NCBI RefSeq assembly: GCF_000321225.1
Contig: NW_004451410.1
Coordinates: 1,076,951-1,140,950 of the forward strand
Origin: Odobenus rosmarus divergens
Lineage: Eukaryota; Chordata; Mammalia; Carnivora; Odobenidae
Reading direction: 5' to 3'
DNA: 64,000 nucleotides
The notes beneath the pieces were generated by a model. It did no database searches. It saw nothing but the letters and a program-made list of their open reading frames with translations, and had not been told where the DNA came from. The position numbers and the translations under genes are program-made. This document shows, one piece after another, positions 56,813 through 64,000 of the stretch (positions are counted from its first letter, which is position 1; the number at the start of each line of letters is the position of its first letter).

Positions 56813-58349
56813 ATGTCATCACCAGCGTGCGCCACACCCCACTTACCTTTAATAAGCCTGGCCACCCTGAGCACATCGCAGAGAGGAGTGCTGTGATTTT
56901 TAATGTCTCTGCTTTCACAAGGAAGGTTGCCAGGAGAAGGAAAAAAGCATCAAATTCCTTTTTTTTAGAGGCACCTGCACCATCCAAATCATCCCCACCA
57001 AAAACCATCATAAAATTTAATAAGACCAGTAAATTAAATGTTTAATTTTTGTTTATAATACGTGAATATTGGTTTTATGTGCATTTAATCTAATATCAAA
57101 ATTTTATGTGCTTTATGTTTAGAGTTCAATTAGGCTTAGTATATATTTATGCCCTTTTTATAGGTCTTAAAACACAATTTCAGTTTACTGCAATTCAAGC
57201 TTTTTGATATTCATTCAACATCCAACAAAGAGTATTGAAAACCAGCTAGGCACCAGAGTGCTCAAAACTTTAAAAATTAGGTGATGGTCAGGAAAAATCC
57301 CACACTGTTTCTGTGGCTTACTTAATGCTAAGTTCTTGGTCACAAATGCTGCCGGCAATTACAAAATGCAAATTCGTTTAAGCAAGTATGATCCCCTCTG
57401 ATGGATGGTTTCCAGGGGTCAAAGGCAGTGAGTTTGTAGTAAACAAAATATCACATAACTGAACCAGATTTCTCAGGTTTGCTAAAGATCATTGGATTTG
57501 ATTTTGAATTTGAGTGGAGTTGAATTTTTTCCCTGTTAAAGGTTTATTCATGTATTTCAGTCTCTCAGTACAAGCTAGAAAAATCTACAGTATTTTTAGA
57601 ATGTTACATTGTACTCCTGGCCATATGAATTACCTTTGCTAATACAGTGTGACACATTAGTGACCCGTAAGACTGACTGCGTCTTCAAAAGTTGAGCATA
57701 ATTCTGATTAGATCCCATTTTAATACAAGAATACTAAAGAATACTGTTTCCTTGGTATATTCTACAGATACCATGTTGACTTCTTTAATTTGAATCACCT
57801 TGCCAGTTACAGAGCTTAACATTTCACTTTGTTCACTACTCTGGTAATTTGTACTTCCTTAAAATACCCTTTAAACATTAATATGTTTCTATTCAGGACA
57901 AAAAAAAATAAAACTCAAAAAGTTGGAAAAGTGTTGTTCCACTTTCAGTACAGAAAATGGGCTTCCTTAAAAAATCGGGTGGAAAGAAAGCTGTAGTAAT
58001 ACAAATCAACTTCTCAAAGACTAATATTTTTAAGCCAATATATGCCAGTTTCTTTAAAGTTACAAATGTTTCCTGCATCATATTAGCATTTTTTTTTCTT
58101 TATGGTGTAACTGAAATGAGGCAAATTTGTAGTCTACCACTGTTCGTTGATAGCAACAGTGAGAACCAAGCACAGATCTTTGGGGTCCTGATGAATTATC
58201 ACAGTCCCTTAACTTAGTGTTACCCTTTGGAAAAGCTTACGAAAAGAAGGAAAGTCTTTAGTCCTCTAACTACTACAGTCTCAAAACTCTGGGATTTAAG
58301 GAACAATGTGAGTGTGGCTCTCAGTCTTTGTATTCCAGAGTCCCTGCAG
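56813..58349. other. Unassigned AT-rich sequence
   Basis: No repeat or exon is recognised. The part at 57,180-57,480 is of mixed composition and could hold a conserved element. Confidence 0.4.
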
Positions 58350-59000
58350 GGAGAACAGGTCAGAGGCCCGGCCCTCGCCCATGAGAGCTGCCCCAGCGGC
58401 GGGGCGCCCTCTGCTCAGAACAGGCCCCGCGCGGGGTCCTCTGCTGCCTGCTGCCTGGGGCCACTGAGCAGTACAGGAAACAGGGACTCCCTGACAGGAG
58501 ACAAGAAGGGGAAAAAGTGGGAGCCAGGGCCTTGGTCACCTTCGGCCGGGTCCCTCGTCGGCAGGTAGTGTGGGGTTTCGGCTTTACCAGCACACAGTTC
58601 CAGCCCTGCCGCAGGACCGGGGCCTGGCACGTTTCTGTCTTTGAACTTCCCTTTTCTGCTTTGTAAAATAACAGTACTACCCTCTGGGGCCACTCGGAGA
58701 ACCGTTGTTGGGACGGAACGTGAAGGCAGTTGGTGAAGCCCCCGTCCCGCGGCCTTGTCCCAGCGTCACCGTGTGTCCTACCAGCAGCGCTCACTGCGTC
58801 CGGTGGTGTGGGCTGACCTGTAGGCACACACACAACGCGCTGCGGGCTCGCGCTGACATGCAGGGCCGAACTTCTGCACGGCAGGTGCTACGAGGCGGGA
58901 GCGACAGCGGCGCCCACTGGGAGTATTTCCCGTCCTCCCGCGCGCCATGTGGGCCACCCGCGGACTCCCACTGAAAACCTACTGTGGCGCCGAAGGAAGC
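58350..59000. promoter_or_regulatory. CpG-island-like block
   Basis: By hand count there are about 47 CpG dinucleotides in 640 bases, with the densest part at 58,741-59,000 (about 27 in 260 bases, close to the number expected by chance from base composition). In the surrounding DNA CpG is strongly depleted. GC is near 60% by eye. Sp1-like G/C boxes and the palindrome ccccgcgcgggg (58,425-58,436) occur. In mammals such blocks usually mark unmethylated promoters or orphan enhancer or promoter islands. No TATA box or obvious first exon is seen. A 157-codon minus-strand frame (58360-58833) is a product of GC-richness. Confidence 0.6.
58575..58735 (+). mobile_element. MIR SINE within the CpG-rich block
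   Basis: Sense MIR likeness: 'tgaacttcccttttctgctt', 'tgtaaaataacagtactacc' and 'cgttgttgggacggaacgtg', in the place of the consensus 'cctcagtttcctcatctgtaaaatgggaataatagtacctacctc'. It dilutes the CpG density in the middle of the island. Confidence 0.6.
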
Positions 59001-60380
59001 ATTTTGGCATGGACTGAAGGAGACCACTATTAAATTAGGAATTGTCACCAAAGCGAAATGTACACACTCCAAAGAAGGGACTTAGTGAATACTGTTTCTT
59101 GGGCAGCATTCCTTTACAAAGGATTAGCTGACAGATTACTGCTACGTCCGTGATGATGCAGGAAAGTGACTGAATAGTAGGCCCCCTCCCCATCCGGGAA
59201 CGTCATCTGTCTGATAGTTTGCATTCTCAGCCACAGTTTTACTTGAATCAGCCATTTAACAACTGTGCGTGGATTTCGAAGCATCTCCAATCTTTTGCTC
59301 TTAGAACAAGAAACATACCATCAGATTTTCTCACATAGAGAAAACTGTTCAGATGTTTCTCGGTTCTTACAAAATGTAGATTGAGACGTACACATACACT
59401 CTCAAGATATTTTTCCATGAATATGTGACTAAAGAATAGGCCTTGTTCTGGATAAGGCACATAAAATGCCTCTTCGATTTTCTACTTTTCTCTCATAGTT
59501 ACTATTATTTCCAAGAGAAGAAGGGGAAAAAAGTGAGATTTCTTAAGGTATTTTTATCTTTCTTGTAGTCTCTCTAACATGCTAATATGTGTGACTATGA
59601 TATTATAATATGTGATATTGTATCCAGCATCGTTTCTAACATATTAAGACTAGTTCCTTTCATGTAAAGGCATTTTTGAGTTTTTAAAAATATTTTTTTG
59701 CTTCTAGATGGGAAACCTGAATTTTGGTCGGAAATTACATATATGTTTCCATGATATACTTAGTTATTAAAATACACACATATATTAGAAATGCATTTAA
59801 CATTGGCAAGTTAATACTGCTTAGAAAGCACATGGCTGTATCTGTACAAGTGAGGTTTTTCTCAGGCTTTGAATCTATAAGTAGATAAGTCCAAAGGTGT
59901 TAAGATCACATTTATTTTACAGCTCGTTTGATAGATGATAACATCATCAATGTCTGTCAAATTTATTATAGCAATCTGAAGAGAATGGTGGAGTCATTAT
60001 AGGTTATACTGCATTACCAAACCCAACGAGAGTCTGCGTGAAACACTGTGGACTCAAGTGCGGTGTCTGTGTCCGTCTTCTGAAACAGGGGTGTGCTGCA
60101 AGAAAGTCCCACGCCTGGGAAGCCTACCATCCCTCCTCTGTTCCTCACGCTGTGTTCCGGCAGGAACGGAAATAATACTTGGAGAGAAGAGCATGCAAGG
60201 TGAACTCTGAAGGGATGGCGAAGCTGCCGATCTGGAGTCCCTGTGGCTTAATTAAAAGGTGGAAAAATACAGTCAACAAAATTAAGTTTTTAAAGCAAAA
60301 CTGGAAAGAAATTAGATGAGAAAAAAATGGTAAGATCTAGGGATACATTTTTTAGAACATGTTCAAGATCTGAACAATAA
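59001..60380. other. Unassigned AT-rich sequence
   Basis: No repeat, RNA gene or exon is recognised downstream of the CpG island. Confidence 0.4.
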
Positions 60381-60384
60381 AAAA

Positions 60385-60667
60385 ACCACAAAACACCCCT
60401 CAGAGGAGTTACCGCAGACCTGGGTAAGCAGAGGTCCCATGTTGATGGAGGAAAAGACTCAATACTGCTGAATGTCATTTATTCCCAAATTGATGCACAG
60501 ATTCAACACTATCCCCGTCAAAGTCCTGGGAGGCTTTGGTAGAAACTGACAGGCTGCTTCCAAAATTTATATGGAAATACAAGAACCTGTGATAACCAAA
60601 ATAGTTTTGAAAAAGAAAACAAATTTGGAAGGCATGCATACCTGATTCTGAGATCTGCTCTAAAGCT
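60385..60667 (+). mobile_element. L1 LINE, ORF2 part, left half of an interrupted element
   Basis: Weathered sense L1 ORF2: 'gttgatggaggaaaagactc', 'cccaaattgatgcacagatt', 'caacactatccccgtcaaag' and 'aaaatttatatggaaataca'. It continues at about 61,046 after an intervening L1 3' end. Confidence 0.75.
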
Positions 60668-61045
60668 AGGTCGTCAGCCAGGGTGGGGAGGTGGGGAAAT
60701 AGGGAGACACGGGTCAAAAGGTACAAAATTGCCGTTTTAACGTGCAGTTAATAAGTCCAGAGATCTGACGTATATAGTGTGATGACTATAGTTAGTAATC
60801 CTGCGTTGAATGCTGGAAGTTCATTAAAAGGGTAACTTTCAGGTGCTCTCACCAAAAAAAAGGAAAGAAAGAAAAAGAGAGAGAGAGAAAGAAGAAGAAA
60901 CGAGGTGAGGAAATGGATATGTTATTATGTGTTAATTAGGTTAACTGCGGTAATCATTTCACTACACGTGCATATCAGATCATCATGTTGTATACCTTAA
61001 ATATACACCGTTTTTATTTAAATAATTAAAATAAAAATCTTGAAT
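60668..61045 (+). mobile_element. L1 3' end inserted into another L1
   Basis: 'gggaggtggggaaatagggaga', 'gatgactatagttagtaatc', a purine-only (GA)n tract at about 60,851-60,898, 'gaaatggatatgttattatg', 'caatcatttcac-like' text, 'tgttgtataccttaaatata' and a short A-rich end together match the 3' UTR of an L1MA-type element. The flanking ORF2 halves make it an insertion into an older L1, though some host sequence is missing at the junction. Confidence 0.65.
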
Positions 61046-62470
61046 TAACTAGGGAAGAAACGATATATAGAGGCATGGAACACAGTAGAGTCCAGAATTA
61101 GACCCACATATGTATGTGGTCAGTTGATTTTCAACAAGGTGCCAAGGAGAAAGATGAGTCTTTTCACCAAGCTGTTCTGGAATATTTGTCCGTGGAAGAA
61201 AATGAAACTTGACCCTTACCATTCACAAAATTAACTCAAAATAAATAACTTAAAAGTTAAAACTCTAAACCTTCTAGAAGAAAACATAGGAGAAAATTTT
61301 TCTGTCCCTTGGGATAGGCAAAGATTTTTTCCAGGTCCATGAAAAGCATGAAATGAAGAACAGTAATTGATAAATTGAAATTTAGCAAATTTGAAATTTT
61401 TTGCTTTTCAAAAGATGCCATTAAGAAAATAATGAGAAAAGCTATGCGTATATTTGATCTAGTTTTTGAATCCAGAGTACTCAAAGAACAAACTACAACT
61501 CAATAATAAGACAAAACCCAAGTAAGAAATGGCAAAAAAAAAAAAAAAAAAACGATATACAAATGGGCAGTAAGTACATGAAATGGTGCTCAACATCACC
61601 AGTCCTCATGGAAGTACAATTAAACCACAAAACCTCTCCGTGCCCATTAACATGGCTAAAATTTAAAAGATTGATAACGGCAAATGTTACGAAGATATGC
61701 TGCCTCTGGAAGTGTCATACATTGCTAGTTGGAATGTGAAGTGGCACGGTCACTTTGGAAAACAGCTTGCCAAATTCTTACGAAGTTAAATATTCACCTA
61801 CCATATAACCCAAGAATTCCACTCCCAGGTGTTTACCCAAAAGAAATGAAAACATATATCCACACAAAGACTTGTCCATGAATGCTCATAGTACCTTTAT
61901 TTAGAATAGCTGAAAACAGCTTACATGCCCATCAGAATATGAATGGGTAAGCAAATTATGGTCAGTGGAACAGTGCTTGGTGAGAAAAGGCATGAGCTAA
62001 CAACATGGATGAATCCCAACAACATCATCCTGAGTGAAAGAAGCCAGACCCAAACAGATAATGTTCTACGTGATTTCATGTATATGAAACTCTAGAAAAG
62101 GCAAAACTCTGGTGAGAGAAAGCAAATCTTTGATTGCCAGGTTGTAGGAGTTTATCGACCACAAAAGGGCACAAAGTTGAGGGAATCATCTCATATCTTT
62201 TTGGGGTGATGGGAAATTTCCAGTGTTTGATTGTGGTGGTAGGAGCAGGACTGGTGGATTTGTTCAAAATTCAACACAGCATTCCCTCTATGTGGGTGCC
62301 TCTTACCATATATAACATATGCCACAATAACATTCACTCTATGTGGGTGCCTCTTACTGTATATAACGTATGCCACAATGAAGTGTATGCAGATTACTCC
62401 GAAAGCATGGAAGGGAAAGGCACATGACATGAATCAAACTACTTGTTACTTTTGAAAAATCTATGAGCTT
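61046..62470 (+). mobile_element. L1 LINE, ORF2 end and 3' region
   Basis: Sense L1 in order: 'gacccacatatgtatgtggt', 'gttgattttcaacaaggtgc', 'ccttctagaagaaaacatag', 'aatgggcagtaagtacatga', 'actcccaggtgtttacccaa', 'acagcttacatgcccatcag', 'catcctgagtgaaagaagcc' and 'tgatgggaaatttccagtgt'. An A run of about 20 lies at 61,531-61,551. Frames are broken. The 3' region carries a 51-bp tandem duplication. Confidence 0.88.
62280..62381 (+). repeat. 51-bp tandem duplication, two copies
   Basis: Unit 1 (62,280-62,330) and unit 2 (62,331-62,381) both contain 'ctctatgtgggtgcctctta' and 'tatgccacaat'. They differ at about five positions of 51. They lie in the L1 3' region, where the consensus has no such repeat. 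Confidence 0.92.
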
Positions 62471-64000
62471 GGCATTTTAGGTACTAGAGTTGTATTTCTT
62501 AGTCATAAAAATAAAAAGTTTGATTTTCTGTGATGTTATTTCTTTACATTTTTCTTTATATTTACTTTCTTATATGCTGCATCCATAAATTTAGACATTA
62601 TAGTGGTGTTCTCCTTAGAATTCTCCTGAACATGAGATACCTAGTGTTAAGTAGCTTGTAGGGTCCTAAACAGATTTTTTTTTTTTTGATTATGTTTTAC
62701 CAAACTCAAAAATAGCTACTACTAGGAAAAGTTTTGGTGGTTTCTGTGACTTATTATTGACATAGTCTCAAAGATTATTGCAGAGCTGGTAGAAGGTAAT
62801 AAACATCATTGAAGCTTGAAGTACCTGGGGTCACAGAATGTTAAGCATACAGAAATGAAACTCTGCCTGTGCAGGTTTCAATTAATTCCTTCTGTGAACC
62901 TTAAGTTCATCGCCGAATGTTGTACTCAGTTACTTACTGTATCCCAACCAACTTCAGTGGGACTGGTTTTGGTTAAATTGGGCAATTGCCAAGGGAATCT
63001 AAAAAATTACAGCGAAATTGTGGTCATTAAAGTAAATTTTGTCTTAATTTTATCTTTTTTTCCCTTAAATTCCTGGATTTGATTCACGTTGACACTCTCT
63101 GATTATTTTCTATTTCTGCATGCTATTAAACATTTGAAATTGTGTGTATGACAACAGAAATCTCTTTCAAAAGCAAAAGAATTGACAGGGTTTCCTGAAC
63201 ATTTCAACTGTAGGTTTTATAGCTCTACAGATGATTCATACACGGTGTAAAATGTTAAGGGCTGAGCTCCTTTTGAACTTACTTTTGCAGTGGTGAATTC
63301 TGGGAAACTTCTCTAGTGAGCTTTCATAAATGCCACATTAACTCTTCTTACAGAAGCGAAACAAAAATTCACACTCAGCTCTTGACTTTGGCATCCGGTC
63401 TCAGACGACCCCAGTTGTGGATGGAGGAGATTAGTGCACCATACAGCTTGGTGGAATGTGAAGTTGCCCTGTCGATGAACTGCAATCTGTTCTTTTGTGT
63501 ATTTTAGTAAAGAATGTCAACTGAACTCGTGGGGAAGGGGGAAATGCTGATATGTCCTCCCCTGTCTTCAGGACACAGATGGCCCAGACATGTTTGTGGC
63601 TCAGTGCAGGTGAGGGAGCTGCTGAGCTGCCAGTCAGCAAAGATGGATGAATCCCGAGGAGTTCTGAGGACAGAGCGGGCAGGGCACCAAGGGCATTAGC
63701 ATACAAAACCAGCCTCTCCTGTGGTCTCAGCTCCTGACTCACACACTGAATATCCAGGGCGACTTTTCCTAGTTCATTTAAGTCCCTGCTTCTAACAAGT
63801 CAAAGAAATTGTGAGCAAGTTACATTTTGTGAAGCTCGGAAGCTGAGAACACACAGAGGAGTACCTGGAGACCAAAATCTGAGGGAAGCGGAGGAGACCC
63901 ACGCATGGTCTTCATGTTGCTGCTCTTGCGCATGCGCTTGGATTTGGATTGTGTTTGATGGAGAGCAGTGCCTTGAAACCTTAGATGGTTCTGTTTTTGA
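62471..64000. other. Unassigned sequence to the window end
   Basis: No gene or repeat family is recognised. The minus-strand frame at 63431-63742 (103 codons) and the plus-strand frames at 62816 and 63316 have no domain likeness. Confidence 0.4.

Noticed and set aside
58360..58833. 157-codon minus-strand frame in the CpG island
   Set aside because: GC-rich DNA has few stop codons. The peptide is Pro/Arg/Gly-biased without a domain, and part of it reads through a MIR element.
1..64000. CRISPR arrays, operons, phage or toxin-antitoxin systems
   Set aside because: No regular spaced repeats, no ribosome-binding sites with long prokaryote-like frames, and dense mammalian transposons throughout; the window is mammalian nuclear DNA.

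Overview
The window is nuclear DNA from a mammal, most likely a carnivoran. The main evidence is seven tRNA-derived SINEC elements, the carnivore-specific SINE, plus a carnivore-type L1 3' end and the usual older mammalian repeats (L1, L2, MIR, MLT1, Tigger, MER5, CR1/L3). The SINEC copies carry the body seen in bears, seals and mustelids (a 'ctccctgctcagcagggag' hairpin followed by a CT-rich stretch). None has the dog-specific SINEC_Cf form, so I infer a non-canid caniform (arctoid) rather than dog. There are no bacterial or phage genes, no CRISPR array, and no rRNA, tRNA or snRNA gene that I can recognise.

I find no protein-coding gene I can name. Open reading frames are short, and most fall in L1 debris or in GC-rich sequence with few stop codons. 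The window reads as intergenic or deep-intronic sequence. Two places could belong to a gene: a CpG-island-like block at about 58,350-59,000, and a small CpG-containing candidate exon on the minus strand at 54,669-54,759 behind a good splice acceptor. Both are inferences.

Layout. 0-6 kb: mostly unassigned AT-rich DNA with an old L1 fragment, a CR1/L3 reverse-transcriptase relic (about 3.4-3.9 kb), a perfect hairpin (4.09 kb) and a MIR. 6.4-13.1 kb: the repeat-dense core, with L1 pieces in both orientations, a SINEC, two SINECs inserted one beside the other at the same target, a Tigger transposon inside an L1, and a 5'-inverted ('twin-primed') L1 flanked by an 18-bp target-site duplication. 13-20 kb: MIR, L2 and an L1 carrying a SINEC. 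20.2-27.9 kb: almost free of recognisable repeats. 28-36 kb: a 26-base C run, a MIR, an L2 split by an L1 piece, and an old LTR. 36-44 kb: MIRs, L2 and three more SINECs. 44-47.6 kb: MER5A-like, L1 pieces and an MLT1 LTR. 47.6-51.5 kb: a second repeat-poor, TAAT-rich stretch. 51.6-60.4 kb: L2, the candidate exon, MIRs and the CpG island. 60.4-62.5 kb: an L1 with another L1 3' end inside it and a 51-bp tandem duplication. The last 1.5 kb is unassigned.

Repeat family names were assigned by reading against remembered consensus sequences, without a database search. Boundaries of old elements are therefore good to a few tens of bases at best, and subfamily names are tentative. SINEC and twin-primed L1 boundaries are much tighter because target-site duplications are visible.
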